Below the pieces are notes generated by a model that had not been told where the DNA came from, searched no databases, and was given only the letters and a program-made list of their open reading frames with translations. Both the position numbers and the translations under genes were made by a program. From Thermotogota bacterium (GTDB taxonomy: Bacteria; Thermotogota; Thermotogae; Thermotogales; DSM-5069), in the NCBI GenBank assembly GCA_029551145.1, contig JAKPGA010000022.1:1-64000 (forward strand): a stretch of 64,000 nucleotides of DNA, in the 5' to 3' direction. Positions 1 through 9,616 of the stretch are shown in pieces; position 1 is the stretch's first letter, and each line of letters starts with the position of its first letter.

Positions 1-456
1 CCAGTCCTTGCGAGCGATGTTTATACAGTTGATTCCGTTGCGGCAGCCATTGCAAGTCTATCGTCCGACCTGAGGGCAGACGTGCTCACCGAACTTGGCA
101 AACTCAATCCCGTAAAGGCTGCCCAGGTGATGAATAGGATAGCATCGATCGAGAATATACTCCAGGATTTGCAGCGAAGGCAAAGTGAACTTGCCGAAAG
201 GCAAAAACAGATTACAAATGAACTATCTCTCTTGATTGATGCCAAAATAGTCCGAGACCTTTCAATACAGTCTTTGAACCAGTTCACCGACGAACAGATA
301 CTTCAGATGATCGACTCTCTCTCCTTAGATGAGAATTCGGTAATGGTAATACTCTCCATCTTGAAAAATGAACGATCAAAGGAAATACTCAAAAAACTGA
401 AAGATCAAAAGCCGCAGTTGTTCCAAAAACTGGTGATCAAGGGGGTGAATTTATAA
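1..456 (+). CDS. Flagellar-operon protein with MgtE-N/FliG/MotE-like helical repeat (C-terminal part, truncated by window start)
   Basis: Frame 1 is open from base 1 (PVLASDVYTVDSVAAAIASLSSDLRADVLTELGKLNPVKAAQVMNRI...); repeat-like 'L..L.P.KAAQVMNRI' / 'LSLDENSVMVILSIL' motifs; directly upstream of fliK/flgD. Confidence 0.6.
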   Translation, partial: PVLASDVYTVDSVAAAIASLSSDLRADVLTELGKLNPVKAAQVMNRIASIENILQDLQRRQSELAERQKQITNELSLLIDAKIVRDLSIQSLNQFTDEQILQMIDSLSLDENSVMVILSILKNERSKEILKKLKDQKPQLFQKLVIKGVNL

Positions 457-518
457 CAACCCAACCAGTTTCAAACAGCGAGTTCTCAGAGCAAAAACCC
501 GTAAAATCCTCAACCTCT

Positions 519-2660
519 GTGTCCTTTGCTGCTATCTTGCAATTGGTGAAAGTCAAGATGCAGCAGGGTCAGATTGATGCACCTCAGTTTGTGAACCTTG
601 CCAGTACACAAGATCAGAAAAAAACCGATGCGAATAACACAGGAGCCAAAGATTCCAAGTCCTCTGCTCAGATAACTACTACTGCAAAACAAACTGAATC
701 CATCAAAAATATCTCTTCAGAAAACTTGCCTCAGCCGGCGGTTGTGTCAGTTCAAAAAGATAATGCTGAATCAGAGCAGATTCAGAAGGAAAAAGTGCTA
801 ACTGATCTCAAAGCAAAGCCTGTGAACAATCAGAAAACCGAACAAAAACAAGATGAGGGGGAATTCTTAAAGGTTCAGTCAACAGACCATGAAAAACCAA
901 AAACTGAAACCATAAAATCGACATCGATCAAAACAGACACACAGAACTTCAAGAATTTGGCAAATGTACGAGATTCGCAGATACAAGATCAAGAGCAAGC
1001 AACAGTCCAATCTTCTGGCAAACAGGAGAAGTTGGCAAACCAACAAATTGCTCAGACCATTCAGAAACCACTCGTTCAACACAAAAACACCAATGATAAT
1101 CAAGCCGTTGATAGCTCGAGCAAAGTTGCCACAAGATCAAATGAAGAGAATCAATCATTAGATAGATCTTCTCAAACAATGAATATGAAAAAAGCAAAAG
1201 ATGGTTTTTCAGCATCAGATCAAATGAGTCAGACTGTGCAGAAACAAAACACTTGGCAGATTACTCAGAACAACAAGAGTTCACAAAACATTGAAAAAAC
1301 AAATGTCCAAAATAGCTCCACGGAACAACCAAGAACGCAAACCTCATCAATTCAAGATAAATACGCCATGAATCCAGATCAAACAGTCATAACGCAGATG
1401 AATCAGATCAAGCAGGGTGCTCCAACGATTCAGCAAACTGTGCAGCACCCTTCACATAAGAGAGCGCCAGTGCAGCAAAACTTGCAAGAGCAGAACATAA
1501 CAGCGGATAAACCAACCAGAACTGTTTTAAGCGATGACGCAAAAACCCAGTTTCAGACTAATGATTTAAAACCGCAGGTCTCTTACAAGATCGTTCAGGA
1601 GCAAAACATTGAATCTTCAAAGACACTGAAAAATATTCAAACATTGAGGGATTCTGAGTCAAAGTCGACCAAAGCCAATCTCAGATCATCGCAGCAATCG
1701 ATAACAAATGAGTCCCAAGACCAACAGAAAATAGTGCTTTCAAGAAACACTCTTGAATCTCTCGTCTCTCAATCCCAGTCAAATCTTCAAAGTACGACGG
1801 AGAATAATCAAAAAACTAAAGAGAGATCACAGAAAAGCACTCAGCAAAGTGGTGTAATTGTTGAAAATCTTATTGCAAGCAAGAATTCTGTTGCGCCAAC
1901 AACTTCTCAAACACCTTCTATCACGGTCAGACAGGCTCAGGTGATCATCAGAAATGCCATCATCTAGATTCAAGACAGCACAAGTGAATTCACACAATTC
2001 AAGCAGATCAAGAGGGAGTTACCGGATCAGTTAAAAACATCTCAACCGATAAAGATAGAGAACTTCAAGCTTGAGATAGCAAGAGATCTGAAGAAGGACT
2101 CACCTCAGATCATTCAGCAGCCACAACCGGAAAAACTACACCAAACAGAACAGATTAGAGAATTGATGAACACTAAACTTGCCCGCAAGACTTATGAAAA
2201 TGAGCAAACGGTCCAGAATCGTCAGCAACTCCAGCAGACCATCGAAACGGTAATGGTTCGCGTAGAACAACAGGAAAAAAGCTCAAACATCCAGACAATC
2301 GCCGAAACAATAAGGCAAATGCAAAACAGCTCGATCGAAAAAGCCACCGTTGACCTTTCGCCACCAAATCTTGGGAAATTGGAGATCGAGATCCTCAAGC
2401 AGCAGGATCGACTGATGATTACCCTAAAGGTTGCAACCGATGAAACTAAAGAAATGATCGAGAAAAGTTCGAAGGATCTCATGTCAAGATTGAACGCACT
2501 CGGGTTCAAGGTAGAACAAATCGATGTGAAAACAACTCAGAAGGCACAGGAAGATCAACTGTACAAAGATCAAGACCATGAACAAAATCAACATCAAAAC
2601 GAAAGAAGGCACAAAAGATATCAACAAGAGGAGGTGAATGAAGATGATAAACGCGATTGA
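519..2660 (+). pseudogene. fliK: Flagellar hook-length control protein FliK, split by in-frame TAG at 1965-1967 (ORFs 519..1967 and 2163..2660 share one reading frame)
   Basis: Long Q/S/T/N-rich N-terminal region, then C-terminal Flg_hook-like domain (VDLSPPNLGKLEIEILKQQDRLMITLKVATDETKEMI); frame stays open between TAG and 2163; next to flgD. True start may be upstream of 519. Confidence 0.75.
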
Positions 2661-3312
2661 CTATTCTTACTCCACCTACACAACTTCTCAAAGAAAAGCA
2701 AGTAATACACTTGATAAAGAAGCATTTCTTTTGTTGCTGATCACTGAATTGAAGAATCAAAACCCGCTCGACCCCATGGACAACAAAGAGTTCATTGCTC
2801 AGCTCACGCAGTTTTCAACCTTAGAACAGATCACAAATATGACCAAATCGATTCAGGATTTCTTGTCGCTCCAAGAAGGTGCACTTCAAGCACAAGCTGC
2901 TTCATTGATAGGAAAATACGCCGCCGTTCAAACAAACCAAATAGCAGTTAAGGATGGTACGGCGGAGAGTATAGTTTTTGACTTAGATATAGCCGCACCA
3001 GTTGTAGTGAGAATCTACGACTCAAATGGGAATTTAATAAGGGAAGCCACCTCGAGCACCCTCGATGCGGGGACTCACGCGTACGTATGGGATGCGAGAG
3101 ATAGCAGCGGTCTGCAGGTAAAGGATGGAGTTTACACCTACGTTGTTTCAAAGATCAACTCAGATGGAACTGAAACAGAAATCGGTGGCATTGAAGGTGG
3201 CAAAATCGAGTCGGTCAAATTCAGAAACAACCAGATCTACGTTTATATCGGTGGCAGAGAATATCCTCTTGCTTCAATTGTGGAGATTACTGAGGAGGGT
3301 GATAATACATGA
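2638..3312 (+). CDS. flgD: Flagellar hook assembly protein FlgD
   Basis: LDKEAFLLLLITELKNQNPLDPMDNKEFIAQLTQFSTLEQ motif and C-terminal FlgD Ig-like region (VRIYDSNGNLIRE...YVWDARDSSGLQVKDGVYTY). Confidence 0.93.
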   Translation: MKMINAIDYSYSTYTTSQRKASNTLDKEAFLLLLITELKNQNPLDPMDNKEFIAQLTQFSTLEQITNMTKSIQDFLSLQEGALQAQAASLIGKYAAVQTNQIAVKDGTAESIVFDLDIAAPVVVRIYDSNGNLIREATSSTLDAGTHAYVWDARDSSGLQVKDGVYTYVVSKINSDGTETEIGGIEGGKIESVKFRNNQIYVYIGGREYPLASIVEITEEGDNT

Positions 3313-5198
3313 TGCGCTCAATGTTCAGCGGTGTTGCAGGAATGAAGAATTTCCAGTATGCAATCGATGTTGTTGGCAACAACATAGCGAACGTCAACAC
3401 TGTCGGCTTCAAAGGCTCTCGCGTGACTTTTCAAACAGCACTCTTGCAAACGATGAAAGCAGCGCGAAGCCCGCAAAACAACATGGGTGGGACCAATCCA
3501 ATTCAGATCGGCTTAGGTTCACAACTTGCGACAATAGACAAGATAATGACGCAGGGTTCCTTCGAAAACACTGGTAGAAAAACCGACGTTGCGATCGAAG
3601 GTGACGGCTTTTTTGTGCTCAGCAATGGAACACAGTATTACTACACACGCGCTGGTTCACTTGATGTGGACATGAACGGAACTTTTATCCAGAGTTCCAC
3701 AGGTTTGAAGGTTCAAGGATGGCGCGCGATCCAAGACCCAACGACCGGCACAAGATATGTCGACACGAACCAACCCATAGGCGACATAGTAATAAGTGCT
3801 GGAATGACTATGCCTGCAAATGCAACCACAGCCGCCACGATTGGAGGAAACCTTAATTCAAGGGTTGGACCAATACCATTTTCAATGACCGTTGCTGATA
3901 CACAGAGTAATACTGACTACACCGTAAGATTTGTCTTCTCAAGAACAAGTGCCGATTTCATCAGACAGACTGACCCATTTACCACCTCGCAGAGCTACAC
4001 CTGGGATCTCTATGGAGAGGATGGCAAAGTCAAAGCTGTTGGTTTCATGGTACTGAATGAATTCGGCAGAGTTGTCAATTCTGGCACAGCCTTTCAGGCA
4101 GATGCAACTGCAAATGGTCAACTCACGCAGAATGATTTTGGAGGAAACGTGCCAGCTGATGGAACGTACTACACAATAGTTAAAGATGAAAATGGACAAG
4201 TGATCTTTAAAGACAATGTGCCTGTGGCCGGTGGGAACTTTACCATTAGTGCCACAGGGATAGCAACCGGACAGAAATACTTTGTAATCTTTGGAAGCCA
4301 GAGTGCTGGAGATGAAGTTGCGCTCGGAGGAGATGCAAACATATCAATTCCTACCGCTGGTGAAGCAAGATTCTACGAGTCAGATAACCCGTCCAATTTC
4401 TCCTCACTTGAATACCAAAGTCCAAAATATATCACAGCAATTCAGATGTATGATTCACTTGGAAATCCATACTCTGTTTATTTTGAATTCACAAGAATAG
4501 GACAATTTGAGGATATGCAGAATGCTTGGTTGTGGAGGGCCTACACAGCAAGTGGTGAACCCATAAGCTATGTTGATGCCAACGGCCAGAGTGGTGATGG
4601 AACGAATGACTATGTTGGTGGAGTTATCAATTTCAACGAATCTGGAAGAATCAGCGGTATGTACGGAATCACCTGGAATGGCAGTACACTTGATGTTAGC
4701 GACACAGAGTTGAGAACTATCAAATTTGATGCTACTCACATGGGAGATAGCACGGTGCAGGCAAACATAGATTTCACATCCTTGACACAGTTTGCGGGTA
4801 GTAATTCAGCGGCATTCACATATCAGAATGGAAATGCCTTGGGAACACTGCAATCTTTTGCCATCAACGAGAACGGTGAGATAATAGGCACCTTCAGCAA
4901 TGGTTTGACAGACATTCTTGGACAAGTAGCGCTGGCAGTCTTCAACAACCCGGCAGGCCTCACAGACATTGGCAATTCTCTTTATGTTGTCTCTGCAAAC
5001 AGTGGACTTGCACAGATAGGCACCGCCGGTAGCGGCGGAAGAGGTACACTCATACCGGGTGCACTTGAGATGTCGAACGTTGATCTTGCCGAAGAATTTA
5101 CAAAGATGATCATAGCACAGCGTGGTTTTCAAGCGAATGCAAGGGTCATAACAACGGCTGATACGATTCTGGGTGAGCTTGTGGCACTGAGAAGATAA
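3309..5198 (+). CDS. flgE: Flagellar hook protein FlgE
   Basis: MMRSMFSGVAGMKNFQYAIDVVGNNIANVNTVGFKGSRVTFQ N-terminus and ...EFTKMIIAQRGFQANARVITTADTILGELVALRR C-terminus. Confidence 0.95.
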   Translation: MMRSMFSGVAGMKNFQYAIDVVGNNIANVNTVGFKGSRVTFQTALLQTMKAARSPQNNMGGTNPIQIGLGSQLATIDKIMTQGSFENTGRKTDVAIEGDGFFVLSNGTQYYYTRAGSLDVDMNGTFIQSSTGLKVQGWRAIQDPTTGTRYVDTNQPIGDIVISAGMTMPANATTAATIGGNLNSRVGPIPFSMTVADTQSNTDYTVRFVFSRTSADFIRQTDPFTTSQSYTWDLYGEDGKVKAVGFMVLNEFGRVVNSGTAFQADATANGQLTQNDFGGNVPADGTYYTIVKDENGQVIFKDNVPVAGGNFTISATGIATGQKYFVIFGSQSAGDEVALGGDANISIPTAGEARFYESDNPSNFSSLEYQSPKYITAIQMYDSLGNPYSVYFEFTRIGQFEDMQNAWLWRAYTASGEPISYVDANGQSGDGTNDYVGGVINFNESGRISGMYGITWNGSTLDVSDTELRTIKFDATHMGDSTVQANIDFTSLTQFAGSNSAAFTYQNGNALGTLQSFAINENGEIIGTFSNGLTDILGQVALAVFNNPAGLTDIGNSLYVVSANSGLAQIGTAGSGGRGTLIPGALEMSNVDLAEEFTKMIIAQRGFQANARVITTADTILGELVALRR

Positions 5199-5209
5199 GG
5201 TGAGCTCTG

Positions 5210-5425
5210 ATGATATGGCTTACTCATTTGAGAGGTAAACAGTTCGTTCTAAATGCCGAGATGATCGAGTCAATTGAGGCATTGCCTGACACCACTATCA
5301 CGCTCTTCAATGGTAGAAAGTACATTGTGCAGGAGAGAGTCGAAGAAGTTGTATCAAAAGTGATAGAATACAAAAAGCAAGCCTATCCAGTGCTTGATAT
5401 TTTGAAATATTTACCTCGGCAGTAG
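5210..5425 (+). CDS. flbD: FlbD family flagellar protein
   Basis: 71 aa, MIWLTHLRGKQFVLNAEMIESIEALPDTTITLFNGRKYIVQE; between flgE and motA. Confidence 0.85.
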   Translation: MIWLTHLRGKQFVLNAEMIESIEALPDTTITLFNGRKYIVQERVEEVVSKVIEYKKQAYPVLDILKYLPRQ

Positions 5426-5437
5426 GTAGGTGATTAG

Positions 5438-6226
5438 ATGGACATATCGACAATACTCGGAATCGGTTTGGCGTTCGGAATGATTGCCTTTGGCATTATT
5501 TCAAACCAGTCCTCGCTGATGACCTATTACAATTTGCCGTCGCTGTTCATCACAGTTGGTGGTGCATTGGCTTCCACGATTGCGTCGCACCCAAAGGAGA
5601 AAAGTTTCAAGATCATTCAAGTGATGCTCTCGACTGTCAAAGAACCTAAGGTTGACAACATAGGGCTTGTTAGAACCTTGGTTTCTTTTTCCGAGAAAGC
5701 AAGGCGAGAAGGGCTTCTGTCGCTTGAAGAAAACCTGAACGAGATAGAAGATCCATTCATGAAAAAAGCTGTCCAACTTGTCATTGATGGAACAGACCCA
5801 GATCTGCTGAGAAGCATGATGGAAACGGAAATGGATCTGATCGAAGAAGATCTATCGGCTGAGAAGGCTTTGATGGATTCAGCTGGTGCCTTCGCACCCG
5901 CCTATGGAATGATTGGCACACTGATAGGTTTGATAGCGATGCTCAAGACGTTGAACAACCCAGAAACGCTTGGTCCAGGCATGTCAGTGGCGTTGATAAC
6001 GACCTTCTATGGTTCAATCCTTTCTAACAGCGTCTTTCTGCCTATGGGTGAGAAGATAGGTCGAAGAGCCACCAAGATATTGAGACAAAAACAAATGATT
6101 TTGGAGGGTGTTCTTTCGATTCAGGCAGGAGAAAACCCAAGGGTGCTGGAAGAAAAGCTCAAATCATTCTTGAACATTCAGGAAAAAACAGCCTATGAGG
6201 CGGCAACTCAGGAGGTAACCGCTTAA
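5438..6226 (+). CDS. motA: Flagellar motor stator protein MotA
   Basis: MotA/TolQ/ExbB features: GGALASTIASHP, GAFAPAYGMIGTLIGLIAMLKTLNNPETLGPGMSVALITTFYGSILSNSVFLPMGEKI. Confidence 0.94.
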   Translation: MDISTILGIGLAFGMIAFGIISNQSSLMTYYNLPSLFITVGGALASTIASHPKEKSFKIIQVMLSTVKEPKVDNIGLVRTLVSFSEKARREGLLSLEENLNEIEDPFMKKAVQLVIDGTDPDLLRSMMETEMDLIEEDLSAEKALMDSAGAFAPAYGMIGTLIGLIAMLKTLNNPETLGPGMSVALITTFYGSILSNSVFLPMGEKIGRRATKILRQKQMILEGVLSIQAGENPRVLEEKLKSFLNIQEKTAYEAATQEVTA

Positions 6227-7095
6227 TGCCAAGGAAGAAGAAACAGCCTGAAGCACCAAAAGGTAGCTGGCTGACCACATACGGTGATATGGTAACTCTG
6301 TTACTAACCTTTTTTGTGCTCCTGTTCTCTATGGCAACCATAAGCCCTGGAAAGTTCCAGCAGGTAGTGGTTGGGTTGAAATCAGCCTTGACGGGCATGC
6401 CACCGAGTGTTCTGACAGGTGGTAAGAGTTTGTCGGAGGAGCCATTGATTACATCGCAGAGGGGAGTCTACCAGGAACTGATAAGAATAGCCGAGGAATA
6501 CAAAGGAAAGATAACGATTCAGGAAAGAGATGAAGGAACGATCATTATCATGCAAGATATGGCCTTTTTCGCCCCAGGAACAGCCAAATTGACTGTTCAA
6601 GCCAAGGAACTGTTAGGAAAAATCGGATCAGTCATCATAGAACACACGACAAATGTTCTTCAAGTCTATGGTTACGCTGATGATCAGCCTGTTCCAGAAG
6701 ATTCCATTTACGTATCAAACTGGCATTTGAGTTCAGCAAGGGCTTCGAGTGTTGTCCAATTTTTCACTGAAGAACTCAAAAAGCGAAGGTCCATCGAACG
6801 GCTGGCAGATATCAGGGCAGGCAGGTTTGACCCAGAATATTTCTATGATCAGCAGAGATTCTACCCAATAGGAATGGGAGATTGGTCGATAAGAAAAGAG
6901 ATAGAGGCATTAGAGAATTACATCGAAAATGAGAAACAGCTCGCGACTATCAGATACCAGCAAAATGAGATTGATCAGAACGCATACAACGAGATGTTGG
7001 CTTCGTTGAACAAGCAGTATTCTGCTCGCGTAGCTCAGTTAAGAAATGAGTATCGAAGGATTGATATACTTATAAAGAGAGAGAAAGCGAAGTAG
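6226..7095 (+). CDS. motB: Flagellar motor stator protein MotB, OmpA-like, with unusual C-terminal insertion
   Basis: GSWLTTYGDMVTLLLTFFVLLFSM plug/TM and OmpA-like FFAPGTAKL...VYGYADDQPV...SSARASSVVQFF; follows motA directly. Confidence 0.92.
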   Translation: MPRKKKQPEAPKGSWLTTYGDMVTLLLTFFVLLFSMATISPGKFQQVVVGLKSALTGMPPSVLTGGKSLSEEPLITSQRGVYQELIRIAEEYKGKITIQERDEGTIIIMQDMAFFAPGTAKLTVQAKELLGKIGSVIIEHTTNVLQVYGYADDQPVPEDSIYVSNWHLSSARASSVVQFFTEELKKRRSIERLADIRAGRFDPEYFYDQQRFYPIGMGDWSIRKEIEALENYIENEKQLATIRYQQNEIDQNAYNEMLASLNKQYSARVAQLRNEYRRIDILIKREKAK

Positions 7096-7103
7096 GTGAT
7101 CCA

Positions 7104-7597
7104 ATGGCCGACGAAGAAAAAAAGAAAAAGGGACTCGGGGGCATTTTAATGCTCATAATCATACCAGCAGTTGTAGCTGTAGGTGCAACGGTGGCAACCA
7201 TCATGCTCTTAGGAACGAATTTGACACCAAAAGGCAGCAGACAACCACGACGACACCAACGGAGATTAAAGCTGTGGTCATACAATCAGGAACTTACACT
7301 ACCTTCATGCTCAAGGGTGGTAAAGAGGTAGCGGTGATCGACTCACTGAGTTTTACTGTGGCAAGCGATGCTTGTCGAGCAGCGATCGCAACCAAGCATG
7401 ATGAGATCATGGACGGCCTGATGTTGATTTTCCTCAGCAAAGAAAAATCTGAACTTAATACTGCTGCGGGTATTGAACTTCTCAAAAAGCAGCTAAGAGC
7501 AATGGTGAATGAGGTGACGGGTTTCACTGGAGATAGAGAGCGGCTCGGTGTAGTTACAGTTTATCTTTACATTAAGGCCATCAGTTCCGTCGAATGA
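7104..7597 (+). pseudogene. fliL: Flagellar basal-body protein FliL, apparently frameshifted near the A-run 7229-7232
   Basis: N-terminal cytoplasmic/TM segment in frame of 7104 (MADEEKKKKGLGGILMLIIIPAVVAVGATVATIMLLGTNLTPK); C-terminal FliL-like part in frame of 7274 (KAVVIQSGTYTTFMLKGGKEVAVIDSLSF...); lies between motB and fliM. Confidence 0.7.
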
Positions 7598-8601
7598 GAG
7601 GTGATGGCGTGACCGATGTCCTCAGTCAAGAAGAAATAGACAGATTGTTGCAAGCAGTTAGTTCTGGGGAAGTGTCAATAGAGGAGATCAAAAAAGAAGA
7701 GGAAAAGAAAATAAAGCCCTATGACTTTCGAAGGCCAAGCAAATTCTCCAAAGAGCACATAAGGGTCTTTGATATGATTCACGAGAACTTTGCAAGATCT
7801 GTATCCACATATCTATCGGGAAGGGTGCGTACCTTCACAAATATAAACCTTGCGAGTATAGATCAAATATCTTATGAAGAATTCATAAGGTCACTTCCAA
7901 CGCCGTCTTTCATCGTGGTCTTCAATGCCCCAGAATTTGTTGGTAACGCCATCATTGAAATGAATCTCGAACTCTTTTACACGATATTGGATCTGATCCT
8001 TGGTGGTCCTGGTATTCCACATGTAAAACGTACGCCTTCTGACATAGAAATATCGATAATGAGGAAAGAAATCATAAATATACTGACCAGCCTTGCCCAA
8101 GCTTGGAGTGATGTTTATCACTTCGTACCAAGTATCGAAAGTATCGAGAACAACCCTCAGTTTGTCCAAATCGCGCCACCAAACGAGATGGTGCTTTTAG
8201 TGTCCCTGTTTGTCACCATAGGGAAAACCGAAGGATTTTTGAACGTGTGCTGGCCTTCGTCCCTGACCGAACCCTTTATGGACAGATTGACCTCAAGAAG
8301 CTGGTTTGTCACCAAACGAGAACAAGTCTCAGAAAAGACACTTGAAGATCTGAAACAGAATATCAAAACGATGAATATCAGTCTGTCTGCAATCCTTGGC
8401 GAGACCATTCTAACTGTGAAGGAAGTTTTGGACTTGGAAGTGGGTGATGTCATACGGTTAAGAACTCATAAAGACGACGAGGTAATGGTCGAAGTTCACG
8501 GAAAAGCCAAGTTCGTGGGTCAACCCGGCGTCTTCAAGGGGCATAGGGCTGTCCGGATAACCCGGATCTTCAAACCGGAGGTGGAGGAAGATGAACAGTG
8601 A
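7594..8601 (+). CDS. fliM: Flagellar motor switch protein FliM
   Basis: DVLSQEEIDRLLQAVSSGE N-terminal CheY-binding motif, IKPYDFRRPSKFSKEHIRVFDMIHENFAR, C-terminal SpoA domain. Confidence 0.96.
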   Translation: MRGDGVTDVLSQEEIDRLLQAVSSGEVSIEEIKKEEEKKIKPYDFRRPSKFSKEHIRVFDMIHENFARSVSTYLSGRVRTFTNINLASIDQISYEEFIRSLPTPSFIVVFNAPEFVGNAIIEMNLELFYTILDLILGGPGIPHVKRTPSDIEISIMRKEIINILTSLAQAWSDVYHFVPSIESIENNPQFVQIAPPNEMVLLVSLFVTIGKTEGFLNVCWPSSLTEPFMDRLTSRSWFVTKREQVSEKTLEDLKQNIKTMNISLSAILGETILTVKEVLDLEVGDVIRLRTHKDDEVMVEVHGKAKFVGQPGVFKGHRAVRITRIFKPEVEEDEQ

Positions 8602-9616
8602 TTTTCTCACACAAGATGAACTCAATGAACTTCTGAAAGGACTGAGTGAGGATCTAACAGATGAGGACAAGAAAATAATAGCCGATATCTCAGATACAAT
8701 AATGAGCTCATCTACTGTCGCACTTGGGATAGTTGTCGGAAGGGAAGTGAGGTTTTCTGTCAGGGATATATCAAGTAAAACGCTGAAAGATTTGCTTCAA
8801 TCGATAGATGAGGATATGGTCAGTGCTGAAGTAGAATTTGCCGATGGGGTAAAAGGTGGCTTATTGTTCCTGTTTCCACAATCTTTGGGCGCACGTATCG
8901 CAGATATGATGATGGGTGGCTCGGGCGAACCTGAGAGTTTTGAATTAGATGAAGTTAGGATTAGTGCTATAACCGAAACCATGAACCAAATGATGGGAGC
9001 TGCAACTACTTCTCTATCTGAGAAAACCAAGAAAAAGGTTTCAATCGCAAATTTGAAAGTTTCTCTTTTGAAAAAAGGTACCGAGCCAATGATGATTTTC
9101 AATCCCGCCCAGATATTGGTATGTGTGACCTACGGTATTGATCTTGAAAACGGCAAATCTTCAACGATGATGTTACTCGCTCCAATTTTGTTTTTCAAAG
9201 ATATTTACAATACAATACATCCACAAGCGAGTGAACAAGCAAAACCAAAGAAAGAAGAATCAAAAGTCAAGGTACAACCAGTACAATTTCAAGAGTTCAG
9301 CAAGAAAGAAGAAACCACAGTAGCGCCACCATCCGAGTTCTCAGGGAAATTGGAGTTACTCTTGGACGTACCTTTAAAGGTAGTGGTTGAACTGGGACGT
9401 GCCAAAATGACTTTGAAACAGATCCTTGAGCTGAACATTGGTTCACTTATAGAGCTGGACAAACTCACAGGTGAGCCCGTTGACATACTCGTGAATGGCA
9501 GGCTCGTAGCAAGGGGAGAGGTCGTTGTAGTAGATGAGAATTTCGGTGTTAGAATAACGGAGATAGTAAGTCCAAAACAAAGAGTTTATTCTATAAGGGA
9601 GACAAACGGTATTTGA
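8591..9616 (+). CDS. fliY: Flagellar motor switch phosphatase FliY (CheC-like + FliN/SpoA domain)
   Basis: CheC-like centre (EVRISAITETMNQMMGAATTSLSE) and SpoA C-terminus (LLLDVPLKVVVELGRAKMTLKQILELNIGSLIELDKLTGEPVDILVNGRLVARGEVVVVDENFGVRITEI). Confidence 0.93.
   Translation: MNSDFLTQDELNELLKGLSEDLTDEDKKIIADISDTIMSSSTVALGIVVGREVRFSVRDISSKTLKDLLQSIDEDMVSAEVEFADGVKGGLLFLFPQSLGARIADMMMGGSGEPESFELDEVRISAITETMNQMMGAATTSLSEKTKKKVSIANLKVSLLKKGTEPMMIFNPAQILVCVTYGIDLENGKSSTMMLLAPILFFKDIYNTIHPQASEQAKPKKEESKVKVQPVQFQEFSKKEETTVAPPSEFSGKLELLLDVPLKVVVELGRAKMTLKQILELNIGSLIELDKLTGEPVDILVNGRLVARGEVVVVDENFGVRITEIVSPKQRVYSIRETNGI

Noticed and set aside
7226-7236. Canonical programmed -1 slippery heptamer in fliL
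   Set aside because: The zero-frame heptamer is A CCA AAA, which does not match X XXY YYZ; no clear downstream pseudoknot or stem was seen. Kept only as one possible explanation.
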